From Euborellia annulipes (lineage: Eukaryota > Arthropoda > Insecta > Dermaptera > Anisolabididae), in the NCBI GenBank assembly GCA_023213315.1, contig JAKCPI010002432.1, positions 98,779 through 162,778 on the forward strand: a stretch of DNA of 64,000 nucleotides, read 5' to 3'. The translations under genes and the position numbers were made by a program. The stretch's first letter is position 1. Each line of letters begins with the position of its first letter. Below are positions 15,101 through 25,400 of this stretch, in pieces. The notes below the pieces were generated by a model that had not been told where the DNA came from, ran no database searches, and saw nothing but the letters and a program-made list of their open reading frames with translations.

Positions 15101-15448
15101 GCAACAAAAAAGTTCCTTTTCACTATGGTCCAATTCTCAACAGTTTGATATTTTTTAAATGTCGACCATTATAACCTTATCAATAATAGGTTGAAAAATT
15201 TTTGTCGCAAGGTATTCTTCATTAAAATTTAATGAGCTTTCCAATGTTTTCAAATTTGCTGTGGGGGCAATAGTTTAGGAAATACGACCGTACCGTATTT
15301 TTGAAAAAACTCGTCTTTTTCGGAAAAACACAAATTTGAGGTAGCGTTTGAGCTGTTGAGAATTGGACCATTGTGAAAAAAAACTTTTTTGTTGCTTTCG
15401 AGATGTAGAATCACCTCCCGGAGTATGCCGACTTTATCCTGTTACACC

Positions 15449-15488
<40 letters not shown>

Positions 15489-18167
15489 ATATGATTTTAC
15501 CGGACTAGACTAGATTTTAAAAAGACTTCGTGAAAAATTAGAATAAAAAGACGACAGTTGTGTAGTGATGGATGGCTGTTGCACCCGCTCACACGGACAA
15601 AACGGAGAATCTCCTGAAAGGCTTTCCAAAAACCTCGTTCCAGAAGTGTTACCAGAAATGACAGCGCCGAATGCAGAAGTGTGTGAATGCTGAAGGTGAT
15701 AATGCCACGAAGAACTGATTCTGTAAGTACAACAATTTATTGGACCAGTCTCGTTTTTTTTGTGTCACACCTCGCAAGTGCGCAAATTGGGGCCTGACTT
15801 TAAATGTAGTTATTAAAGGGTGCGTTTTTGGAAGTTAATTCAAAGTTTTGTAAACTTTAAAAGTCGTGCTCTGAAAAATAAACAAAATTGACTTGACCAT
15901 TTGTTCAATGAGGAGACAGATATATGATTTAATAAATGTATAAATTAATTGTGGAAATTTACTCCTTATCGGAATAGCAGGTTCTTCATGCAAAAATTTT
16001 AACACTACCAGTTTTGGTCTATCTGAGAGACCATCATCAGATCTGCAACGAACATTTTCCAAAACATGAATATTACGAGTCAAAAAAAAATCTTAGAAAC
16101 AAATATACAATATTTATTATATATAAATATACATGTATAAATGTCAATTTGAAAATGAATCACATGAATACAAACAAACAAAATTTTCAAATTGACATTT
16201 ATATAGGTATATATATATAATAATATATTTGTTTCTAAGATTTTTTTACTTTCTCTTACCCTATATATGAAATATATAGAGAGAAAGTATTGCGATCATG
16301 TCAAAAATTCGATGTCGAGATTTTTTGGCTTGTAATACTCATGTTTTGGAAATTGTTCGTTGCAGATCTGATGATGGTCTCTCAGATAGACCGAAACTGG
16401 TAGTGAGAGCACATCAGTCAATTTTTTATTAAAATTTTTGCATATAGAACCTGCTATTCCGATAAGGAGTAAACTTTCACAATTAATTTTTTCATATTCT
16501 CTTACAACTTCATAATTTTCTTTAATTAAAGAAATCTATAAAAAATACTTGCGGTGTATGGTTAGCTCTCTTGTAAACTTAGAATTCATGAAATTTGCAG
16601 AAAGTTCATTTAATATATGAAAAACATGAAACAACGTTATAAAATAATTTAGCCATATGATAAAAAAAATATTAGACATTTCAAACCATATATATATTTC
16701 ATAAAATAAAAATTCATTATGGTGTCTGGTACAATAGAAAGATCAAATTGTATTTTTTTAATTATATAATAATTGCGGTAATTATGTGTCGTGTACTGTA
16801 TTTCCGGGGACAATCCTGTATTTCAGCTGGCCGTCCTCAAAAAATAAGAAATGTTCTCGATTCTGGATTTTCAAATTATAAATCAGATTTATTTGCAGTT
16901 GTTGATGAGAGAAGAGGCTATTCAACGATTAGAATAATAGACAGGAAGAAAGGATGTCAGTCAAATGGAGAGCCTCGATCGAATATAAATCTCAAGACGT
17001 TTCGGTTAATTAAATAAAGCCATCAATAGTTCTTAAAAGGCGAAGTCTCAAATGTATATGGGTACATTTGAGTCTTGGCCGTATCAACTGATGAGCATAT
17101 GTCATCTTTATCTGCAAATATTATATTTTTATATTATTATCTTTATATATAACAACTCTATCTGCATCTCAATGGTGTACACCTTGAGATTGCCAATAAT
17201 CTTTTAAGAACTGATGATGGCTTTAATTAATTAAAACCGAAACGTCTTCTGGATTGAAATTTTTATTCGATAGAGGCTCTCCTTTTGGCTGACATCCTTT
17301 CTTCATGTCTATTATTCTAATCTATTTGCTGTTTTTGTTTTATTATAATTCTCAACTTCTCCCCCCCCCCCCCCGAGTTCATTCCCAAAAATATCGAGCG
17401 TAAACATAATTAAAGGATAAAAAATAAACCAAGCCTGAACAAAATCTACTAAAATTCTCAAGTGAATTATTATCCAAAAAGTAGGTTGCTTTCTCAACAA
17501 AAATCTTAGTAGTAGGTTACTTTAAAAATAATACAATCAGATGATATTTATTGTTTACTTTTCTTTTTTGGAATGAAAAATGCAACCTACTTAACAAAGA
17601 CATAATATATTTCAAATTTTTAAATATTACGAGTGGTTTGTCTCCATTTATGAAGTAAAACTTTTAAAAATACGGAAAAGGTAACTTTATATTTAAATAA
17701 TCACGAGTTTTATAATAGCTACATTAAAAAAAAAAAAAATTAATTATATTGGTGAGTAAATATTAAAAAATTGCAAACTTGTGATTATTTATAATAAAAA
17801 ATAATAAATAAATACACACGTGAATTGTTTCAGATGACATTCTCCTAAACTTGTATTTCAAGTTCGGAGGCCTCCCTAGAATAAAACCAGGGAGGTCATT
17901 TTAGAAATATTATAATTAATATCTGGGCATTTTGTTTTTTTAATGGAATATGAATTATATGTGAGAAAATTAAAAAAAAATAAATGAAAATTTCATTTAA
18001 AAAATATATAAATATAAATGATAAGATACGCCATTTTGTTAAAGGAAAGTTTTTTTTTTTTAATCGAATACTGTATATGTATGTTAGATAGTTGGTGTTA
18101 AGTTACCGTTTCGACCAGTTCCCATCAATTGATCCAGCATAGCTCGTATTTGATCGTGTGCAGTCAT
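200..18167 (-). CDS. LUC7L: LUC7-like U1 snRNP-associated splicing factor, seven coding exons
   Basis: Exons on the minus strand, in order, are 18107-18167, 14465-14559, 6492-6590, 5085-5303, 4802-5014, 1983-2203 and 200-293. Phases join cleanly to 333 codons ending in TAA, close to the usual length of animal LUC7L/LUC7L2. Residues 36-63 hold the first CCCH-type zinc finger (C36, C44, C59, H63 region). Residues about 86-158 are the charged coiled-coil segment. Residues 190-215 are the second zinc finger (C190, C193, H209, H215). The C-terminus is an Arg/Asp/Glu repeat and an RS domain. LUC7 family proteins sit in U1 snRNP and help choose 5' splice sites in the nucleus. The intron after exon 5 starts with GC (AG|GCATGT) because the next exon is only in phase that way. 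Introns are filled with inverted repeats and hAT elements. The family assignment is firm; boundaries are by eye. Confidence 0.93.
1140..1760. repeat. old interspersed repeat Y in the last LUC7-like intron
   Basis: Contains GCCTGCCATCTTTTGCAAGA and AATTAATCGTAATTAAAA blocks. Related copies are at 19930-22300, interrupted by hAT-like elements, and at about 52380-52740 in reverse. No coding capacity seen. Confidence 0.6.
2950..3803. repeat. fold-back element, copy 1
   Basis: Imperfect inverted arms of about 400 bp (2953-3380 and 3390-3800) share blocks such as GATGCCATCAGTTTTGCTCC and AGAAAATGTGCTCTAAAA with their complements. The same arms occur in 24375-25530. It lies in a LUC7-like intron. 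Confidence 0.75.
4276..4530 (+). mobile_element. tRNA-derived SINE, family 1
   Basis: A tRNA-like head has an A-box-like TTGGTGTAGGAGTTAGCG and a B box GCGTTCGGACCCC. A body with AAGCCATTTGGATACCAAAT follows, and the tail is TGTGTGAATG-type repeats and A's. Relatives are at 23848-24082, 33357-33598 and 48329-48468. Confidence 0.7.
5371..5722. repeat. head-to-head inverted pair 1 with CTGATGAAGG...GAAACGTC motifs
   Basis: A 350-bp hairpin in a LUC7-like intron. The outer ends read GATCAGGGCAGCC / GGCTGCCTTGATC. The motif reads outward on the minus strand at 5437-5471 and on the plus strand at 5628-5659. The left copy keeps the stem GGCT/GGCC; the right copy has lost half of it. AATAAAGCAGAA-type sequence follows the motif. 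Confidence 0.75.
8038..8247. mobile_element. TA-flanked MITE with TTAAGTCCCACCCATGC ends
   Basis: A roughly 210-bp element starting CAGTGAGGG with inverted ends and TA on both sides, as in Tc1/mariner-derived MITEs. A second member is at 38071-38262. No coding capacity. Confidence 0.75.
8735..9060. repeat. inverted repeat with TTCGGTTCGGT arms
   Basis: Arms rich in CGGTTCGGTT and its complement fold around 8870 (TTTTCGGGCCCGAAGGGTCC). The repeat lies inside the hAT-like element 7985-9318. Confidence 0.6.
10012..10728. repeat. near-perfect palindrome, 350-bp arms
   Basis: The arms are centred near 10366 with only about 2 bp of spacer (AAATATAAACAAAT GA ATTTGTTTATATTT). They start and end in GTGTGT / ACACAC runs, and mismatches are few. 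It lies in LUC7-like intron 2 (6591-14464). Confidence 0.85.
11900..12830. other. LUC7-like intron segment with two GC-rich islands, unexplained
   Basis: 12100-12290 and 12615-12800 are strikingly GC-richer than their surroundings. The first has GGTGGGTTCGATTTCC, which resembles a polymerase III B box, and a GCGGCCGCCCGCC block. The second has tRNA- or LINE-like texture (GTTCGACCC, CGGCACCC). No confident assignment. Confidence 0.4.
14795..15790. repeat. nested inverted repeat, old outer arms around a younger core
   Basis: Diverged outer arms (about 14795-15040 and 15530-15790) share AATAAATCATTGTTCTTA-like and TTGTGTCACAC blocks in reverse. They surround a better-preserved pair at 15041-15170 and 15345-15453, whose ends read CAGGGTATAACAGGATAAAG and complement, followed by a TA microsatellite at 15453-15485. 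Confidence 0.7.
15943..16489. repeat. inverted pair 3 with CTGATGATGGTCT motifs
   Basis: Motifs face outward at 16007-16040 (minus) and 16368-16402 (plus). The right copy has a perfect stem GGTCT/AGACC followed by GAAAC; the left has AAAAC instead. Outer ends share CCTTATCGGAATAGCAGG and complement. Confidence 0.8.
16925..17325. repeat. inverted pair 4 with CTGATGATGGCTTT motifs
   Basis: Motifs face outward at 16996-17030 (minus) and 17211-17248 (plus, CTGATGATGG...AAAACCGAAACGTC). The outer arms share GAAAGGATGTCAGCC-like sequence in reverse. A small internal inverted repeat CTCAAATGTA/TACATTTGAG lies at 17047-17073. Confidence 0.75.
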
Positions 18168-18336
18168 TTTGAATGATTTGTTTATTAAATCCGATAGCCA
18201 ATATAAAAGTTGACTAAAGCTGAAATATGGAGTAAAGAAACATGAGAGAATAGACAACTTTCTGATTCTGACGTGTTAATGGCTGCCTCAAATCGAAGGG
18301 AAGCAGGAGGCGCTGGTGCTGCTCTCTTGCGGATAA

Positions 18337-18354
18337 TGACGTCACTGCTCCAAT
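18337..18354. promoter_or_regulatory. CRE-like palindrome and CCAAT box upstream of the LUC7-like gene
   Basis: TGACGTCA lies at 18337-18344 and CCAAT at 18350-18354, about 170-190 bp upstream of the LUC7-like ATG at 18167. This spacing is typical of housekeeping promoters bound by CREB/ATF and NF-Y factors. The flanking 18240-18370 is less AT-rich than its surroundings. Function is inferred from motif and position only. Confidence 0.45.
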
Positions 18355-19059
18355 CAATACTCTTTGCCATTCACTTTCTCTAGGCCATTATTAATCGAGG
18401 CAATTAAAAACCACTTTCTTCACATTTCCCAAATTTTATATATATATTAGATTATTTAGTAAATTCAACAAAAAATATTTTTAAAAAGGCTACTGCTTCT
18501 TTTTATCTATTTTTATGAAATCTTTTCAAAAAAAAAAAATAAATAAATAAACAGAATTCATTAAATCATACTTTATGCTTTATTCAAAATATAATTTTAT
18601 TTTAGCTTATTAGTAAATTAAACATTAATTTAAAAATTACAAGCTGAAATACTTTTATTCATATTTTTTTGTATGAGGGCAGGGCAAATGCGCTGCTCCC
18701 TATCAGAGGCGGGGGGCGATCGCCCCCTCCCCCCCCCCCCCCGAGAAGAAATTCACACTATTATAAAAACTAGTAATCTAAAGAAATTATGATTTCCGGG
18801 CTTTAATTTCAATTGAATTTGTTACCAATCAATTTAAATAAATAGGAAAGGGGTCTTGTCTAAATGGCCATAGATGCCCACAAAGTCCTTAAATAAAAAA
18901 AAAAAAAAAAACCGCCCACCCCCCCGACAAAATTGCATTAATCCGCCACTGCCCCCTGCCCCCTCAAATGACACCAGGTTAATGAGGGGGTTGGAAAAAT
19001 AAGAGCCTTAATTACCGACAGTAGACAAAAAAAATATAGTAATGCCTAAAACCGCACCT

Positions 19060-19655
19060 GCTTTTTTTTTTTTGAATGGGTGCATAAGGTCCGAAGACCT
19101 ATAATGACCAATAGTCACATGCAGCCAGGAAGAAAATAAAAACAAAAGGAGAAGCATAAAGGGGAAACTCAACTGCGGGAACTGAGAAGATGCCTGTTGA
19201 GGTTAGACTTGAAAGTCTGAAGATTGTAGGTTTTGGGGAAGATAGACTCAGGGAGCTTGTTCCAATCACGGGAGGTCATGGGGACAAAGGAAGAATGAAA
19301 TTGTTTTGTTCTGTTAGTCGTGATCTGAACAGCATAGGGATGCTGGGACGATGCCTCTCTTGTGTTCCGTGAATATGTTGCATTGGGTGGGATAATTGAT
19401 TTTAATTCGGCAGAGCATTGACCATGGTAATACCTGTAGAAGAGAGATAGTGAAGATACTCTTCTTCTATGATCTAGCGACTGTAGGGATGCAGTAAGGG
19501 TAGAATCACCTATCAGTCTAATTGCACGCCTCTGTATGGCTTCCAAGGAGGAGAGAGCGTCTTTCGACGCCCCTCGCCGAAGGTGGGAACAATATTCAAG
19601 ACACGGCCGAATTTGGGCTTTATAGAGGATTAGGAGTTGTTGGGAGGAAAAGCTG
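19060..19655 (-). mobile_element. 5'-truncated non-LTR retrotransposon (LINE), reverse transcriptase C-terminus
   Basis: About 160 residues on the minus strand match the C-terminal end of arthropod LINE reverse transcriptases. Recognisable blocks include LYKAQIRPCLEYCSH, LEAIQRRAIRLIGD, RRRVSSLSLFYRYYHG, RDWNKLPE and FKSNLNRHL, then a stop at about 19169. A 3' UTR and a poly-A stretch (T-run at 19060-19071 on the plus strand) follow, as expected for target-primed insertion. The upstream join at about 19656-19744 is a piece of a hAT-like element ending CTAGATCCGGCCCTG. Confidence 0.85.
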
Positions 19656-20525
19656 CTAATTTCATTTTGTTTTTGTGGACCACTTTTCCTATTTTTTCGC
19701 CTGGGGCACATGCCCTTACTGCCCCCCCCCTAGATCCGGCCCTGCAGTCCATAATAAATGGACCGAAACGTCTTCAGCTGATTGGTAAAGCATTCAGAGT
19801 AGTCGTTTTCAAGTTTTGTGTATTTGATTTTTTAACATAGATGGTACAAAATATTATTAAATTATTCCAATAATATTTCTAATAAATAAATATAATTTAT
19901 ATTTTTAATAAATAATTAAAACAAAATGTGGTCTATAATTAAGGGGCCTCTGGAGTGAAAATGTTACGCATGTTTTTCTCGATAAGACGGCGAAGTGTGT
20001 CATAAAAAGTATGCCCAAAAAACCAAGTAATTCAAAAATTTGCCAAGAGATGTCAGAATGGTAGCTAATAATATTTAATGCATTTGGTTGATTTTCATTG
20101 ATCTTTTAAAAATAAATACTTTATAAATGTTATTATTAGAGACCGGATTCCTATGCAATTGCATATTCTATTTGCTAATAGGTACGTCACTGAAAACCAA
20201 TTTTCTATCCGAATCATGCCCCCTTGGAGCTAGGGTTCAAATTCTATATTGCATATTTTTGCATATTTGGTCAATATTGCATAAAGTTGCATATTTAAGA
20301 CTTTTTGGATATTTTAAATTTTTTTTCAGTAAAAGTTTCATTTTTATTTCAATTTTTTAATTTTTTTTTTCTAAAAACAAAAAAAAAAAAAAAAAAAAAT
20401 TTAAATCCTTTATTACATTGTAAAAAATAAATAACTATATATTTTTTATTCTTTATATCCTCTTTTAAGAAATAAATTTAGTTTTGCTAGAATTTTCGTT
20501 GGATGAATATCAAGTCAGTTGTGTT

Positions 20526-20790
20526 CAAGGGCGGAAACAAGGGGAGTAAAGGGGGTAATTACCCTCCCCCCACCCCGAGACTTGAAAAAAATACTTTTTT
20601 TCGAAAAAAAATTTATTTTTAATGTAAAATTTTAAAAATTAATACTTAAAAATTTGATTTGTATTTATATTCTGGCAAACAAGTACAGAATGCGCCTTTA
20701 AATTATCGAAATTAAGGAAAAATTGTGTGCTGTGTGACGAGTCACACCAGATTACCCCCTCCCCGAGAAACACCTCTGGATTCGCCCTTA
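20526..20790. mobile_element. hAT-like element nested in 20137-21564
   Basis: Ends CAAGGGCGGA and TTCGCCCTTA are flanked by GTTGTGTT (20518-20525) and GTCGTGTT (20791-20798), seven of eight matching. Same family as 42060-42332. Contains a short CACACCAGATTACC stretch related to the hairpin ends of another repeat family. Confidence 0.75.
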
Positions 20791-20798
20791 GTCGTGTT

Positions 20799-21197
20799 CA
20801 TAGGCGCCGGAACTGGGGGGGGCAAGGGTACATTGCCCCCCCCCCCTGGCATCCTACAGGGGGGGGCAGAGGGGGGCAAAATTTCTTTTTATTTCATTTA
20901 TTTTTAAAAATGATATATTTTTACTTTTGAAAAATAAAATCTTCTAAATTAAAAAAAAATTAAAATAGTAAGAATTTCTTTTTTTCCAAATTTTTTCCAA
21001 AAATTTTTGATAAAATCACTAGCAAATTTTTTAAAATTTTAATTTTATTAAAATTGTGATTTTATTTAAAATTTTTAAAGTTTTATAGTAGATTTGTTTT
21101 TGTTTTATACTATTTAAACAAATTAAATTATTTTAATTTTCTAAAAAAAATTTTTTTGCCCCCCCCCCCCTGATTCAAATTCGTTCCGGCGCCCCTG
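20799..21197. mobile_element. hAT-like element with GGCGCCGGAAC ends
   Basis: Ends CATAGGCGCCGGAAC and GTTCCGGCGCCCCTG are flanked by a perfect 8-bp duplication GTCGTGTT (20791-20798 and 21198-21205). It landed exactly in the right-hand duplication of the preceding element, giving three successive copies of the octamer. A fragment of a relative is near 27495-27600. Confidence 0.85.
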
Positions 21198-21295
21198 GTC
21201 GTGTTCCATAGTTCGAAGTCAAATTAATTAAAGAAAAAAATGCCAAAACAGGGGTCCTCGTTTGATTCAAAAATTTCGCAATGGATTGCTCTCTG

Positions 21296-21326
<31 letters not shown>

Positions 21327-21664
21327 AAATTTAGTTTTTATTGTGAGACCAATTTTTTTTTTTTTTTTTTTTAATTATTTCCTTCCAAAAATAAAACACA
21401 TTAGTTTTACATCAGTAAAAATCATGATTTACCTTTAATTTGAAGCCATTTACTCAATATTTTTGCCATAAATATATTGCATATTTTGCTGCATATTTTA
21501 ATACTTTTACTGCATATTATATGGCATATTTAGCGGTTTTTGCTGCATAAAAATCCGGCCTCTAGTTATTATATATTATGTATCTTTTATAAAAGCATAA
21601 AAATATATAAATATAGGCCAGATATATGCTAATACTATATCGTCTATTTGATTAGCCTGCCATC

Positions 21665-21996
21665 TAGGGCTGGACGGTAATGGATTTTCATTACCGGCCT
21701 CGATAATGAAAAAAAAACCGGTTTTTCTCGAAAGTCGGTAAAAATTTTTTCGCGCAACCAAAATTTTTCCCCGTCCGGAAAAATATTTTACCTTTTTTTT
21801 AGAGACGCCAATTTTTTGCCGCCCGCGGAACCAAAGTTTGCCGCCGCGGAACATTTTTTTTCGCGGAACCAAAATTTTTACCGTCCGAAAAAATAGGTTT
21901 TTACCGACTTTCGAAAAAAAACCGGTTTTTACCGAATTAGAGGTTCGTTACCGCGTTTTCGGTAAAAAATTTTTACCGGTTTACCGTCCAGCCCTA
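21665..21996. mobile_element. hAT-like element with TAGGGCTGGACGG ends
   Basis: Inverted ends TAGGGCTGGACGG / CCGTCCAGCCCTA are flanked by a perfect duplication CTGCCATC (21657-21664 and 21997-22004). The 332-bp body is full of AACCGGTTTTT and TTACCG blocks. It interrupts an older repeat whose unbroken form is seen near 1425-1450. Confidence 0.88.
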
Positions 21997-22481
21997 CTGC
22001 CATCTATTGCAAGAATGCTGTACTAATTTGACAGTTGGTTTTTAAATAAATCATCTAAGCTTATATTAAAAATTTCTTAATTAATATGTGATTAATAATA
22101 ACAATAAATTCATTTTTAAATTTAAAAAAAAATTAAAGATTATTGCGACATCTTGTTTTTTTGTATTTGCTTGATAACAAAAAAATTAATTTCCTTAATT
22201 TTTTAATGTCATTAAAAAAATTATAGCTCGATGTCCCAATAATATCTTATGAATTTAATTCATTTAAAAAAAAACCGCATTGAAAAATTCCTTATAATAG
22301 TCTAGATTTTTTTAAAAGTACGTTTAGACGTCGCTCCTGAACCCCCTTAAAAACTCCCATAATAATAATAATACAAACTACAAAAGCTTTAATAAACACA
22401 ATTATAAACATAATTAGTAAATTTTGATATACTTAAATATGTGTCATGTCAAATGTTGATTGGTAAAATTTTCTTTTTTAG

Positions 22482-25400
22482 GATAAATGGAAAGAGGCAG
22501 TAGAAGTAGCTGAAGAAAAAGACAGGATTGGAGCGAAAGCAGCTTGGCACTCATGGGCACGACATTTAGAGGCTTGTGGCGATTCTATAGGCGCCACTAA
22601 ACTATATGAACGAGCTGGAACCCATCTTACACATGTTGGTGCTATTATTCATTTATTTATTGTCCTAAAATAATTTCTTTAATCTGTTAATAGTTTACTA
22701 GATCAGTCGATCCCAAACTTTTTCCGTCATGGAACACTGATGTACTTTTTCAGTTTTTTTTTTTTTTTTTTTTGTTTTCTCAAAATTCGCTCCGATTTTT
22801 TTTTAATTCAAAATCAATTATTTTTTAGATGCTCTTTAAAATGTATATTCTCATTTTATCATTGAAATCTTCTGAAGACCACTCAACTCTTGTACTTTTT
22901 TTTTTTTTTTTTAAACATTCACACTTTTTTCTCATTCACACTCACACTCACACACACATTCACACTGTCTTTTCGGCAGCTCAGGCCATATAAGACATTT
23001 ACGATAACCGTTATTGGGGTCCGAACCCGCGACGTTTGGTATATGAGGTTAGCACGCTAACCTCTACACAACGCCTCGTGGGCACCAGGCATTCTTATTT
23101 AAGCCATTTGGTAACTCTTGTACTTCATAGAAAAGATAGGAAAAATTGTTGCCATGGTAACAAAATATAAATATTTTTCCATTTTTTTTACTTTCTCTTA
23201 CCTATGTATATATATGTAATATATATATAGAGAGAAAGTATTGGATTCATGTCAAAAATTCTATGGATCTTCACGTTTTGAGGTCCCCTGAATCCAAAAA
23301 AGTGGTTTTCGCGACATGGCTGTCTGTGTGTGTGTGTGTGTTGAATTTTAAGCATGAAGGAATTGAGCTATGAGGCTGAAATTTTATATTTAAGTTAAAC
23401 ACCCCCGGGACCGGAAAATAAGCTTTTAATCAAAATCGGCCAAAGATTACTAGTACTTTACTGATGTATTTTTTCAGTTTTTTTCGATTTTCTCAAAATT
23501 TGCTCCGATTTTTTTTTAAATTCAAAAATCAATTATTTTTTAGATTCTCTTTAAAATGTATATTCTCATTTTGTCATTGAAATCTTCTGAAGACCACTTT
23601 ACTCTTATACTTGATAGAAAAGAGAGGAAATGGTTGCCATGGTAACAAAATATAAATATTTTCCCATACTTATAAATAGTACATCTTGAAAATCGAATGT
23701 ACCTTACTGTCGGAAACTAAATACATGTCGACACAAAAAATCTGGTGTGACAAGCACAGAACACAACTTTCGATTACCGAAGGTAAGAGAAAGTTGTGTG
23801 CTGTGCGCCATCACACCAGATTTTTTTTTAAACATTCAACACTTTTTTTCTCATTCACACTCAACACTCACACACACATTCCAGTCTTTTCGGCAACTTA
23901 GGCCATTTAAGACTTTAGACGATAACCGTTGTAATTAATATATATATTCGGAGTTCAGGCATTTCTTTTAAGCCATCTGGTATCCAAATGGCTTAAATAA
24001 AATCATCGGACTGCCTGGGTCCGAACCGGCGACGTTTGGTATAGGAGGTAGGCACGCTACCTACTACGCCAAACTCGGGGGCTTTTCCCATAATTATAAA
24101 TTTTACATCTTGAATTCTAATATATCGGTGGAAAGTAAATATATGTCGACAGGAAAAATCTGGTGTCACACCAGATTTTTGTTTTATCATTGTTTAAAGT
24201 AAGTTAGTTCCTGCGTCGCACCCTGTATATATATATATGGGCAATATTCTTAATTATTAGGGTGAAATGAAGGAATAAGTTGAAGGAAATTAAATAAATT
24301 TTTAATTTATCAAATATAAAAATTTCATTACATTATAATTATATTTTTTAATGAAGTCAATGGCTGTTGGTTTGTGTAAAAGAAGATGAGCAGGAGCAGC
24401 CAAAATTAAAAACCCTCCTATTACACAGGGCAACAAAAAGGAACTTTTTTTTTTGCTGACTGAGAATTTGAAGCTATTTCTGGGTATTTGGGTAGCGCTG
24501 ATTCCAAAAATGCCATCAGTTTTGCCCCATCACGTCAGATTTTAGAGCTATAGAGAAAATAAAATTTCAATAGAAAATGTGCTCTAAAGTGGCTCTAATT
24601 TTATATTACCTGGATTTTTTTAAGGCAACACCCTTTAAAAATATGCAGATAGTTATAATACATATAAATTTTAAGTTTCAGCCTAATCGGAGGTCATTTA
24701 GACGTGCCGCAAACGGCTTAAAGTTTAGAAAAATCGAATGTTTTCAGTTTTTTTTCTTTGGTCACCCCTAATACAATTTTAGGTATCCCTGAATGAAAAA
24801 AACATATATTTACGTTATTCTATAGTTCTTTGGCTTTCTAAAAAGCATTCATTCGTAAAAATCTGTTCATTATTAACGAAATTATTAATAAAAACGTCAC
24901 CAAAGAAAAAGCGCAAGTACACTCACAGGTCGAAAAAAATGGACTTGCGCTTTTTCTTTGGTGACGTTTTTATTAATAATTTCGTTAATAATTAATAGAT
25001 TTTTACGAATGAATGCTTTTTAGAAAGCCAAAGAACTATAGAATAACGTAAATATATGTTTTTTTCATTCAGGGATACCTAAAATTGTATTAGGGGTGAC
25101 CAAAGAAAAAAAACTGAAAACATTCGATTTTTCTAAACTTTAAGCCGTTTGCGGCACGTCTAAATGACCTCCGATTAGGCTGAAACTTAAAATTTATATG
25201 TATTATAACTATGTGCATATTTTTAAAGGGTGTTGCCTTAAAAAATCCAGGTAATATAAAATTAGAGCCACTTTAGAGCACATTTTCTATTGAAATTTTA
25301 TTTTCTCTATAGCTCTAAAATCTGACGTGATGGGACAAAACTGATGGCATCTTTGGAATCAGCGCTACCCAAATACCCAGAAATAGGTTCAAATTCTCAG

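Larger units (their letters stand above)
20137..21564. mobile_element. 1.4-kb non-autonomous hAT-like element carrying further insertions
   Basis: The ends TAGAGACCGGATT and AATCCGGCCTCTA are inverted and flanked by a perfect 8-bp duplication GTTATTAT (20129-20136 and 21565-21572). Two smaller hAT-like elements (20526-20790 and 20799-21197) sit inside it. No transposase frame is visible. It has itself inserted into an older repeat also present near 1140-1750. Confidence 0.85.

Noticed and set aside
18690..18960. A hAT-like element between CAGAGGCGG and CCGCCACTG
   Set aside because: The ends are plausible, but the flanking octamers do not match and the internal runs of G, C and A make the limits unclear.
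23848..24082. Functional tRNA genes at the A/B-box sequences
   Set aside because: The tRNA-like heads do not fold into complete cloverleaves by eye, and they recur with the same tails, as SINEs do.
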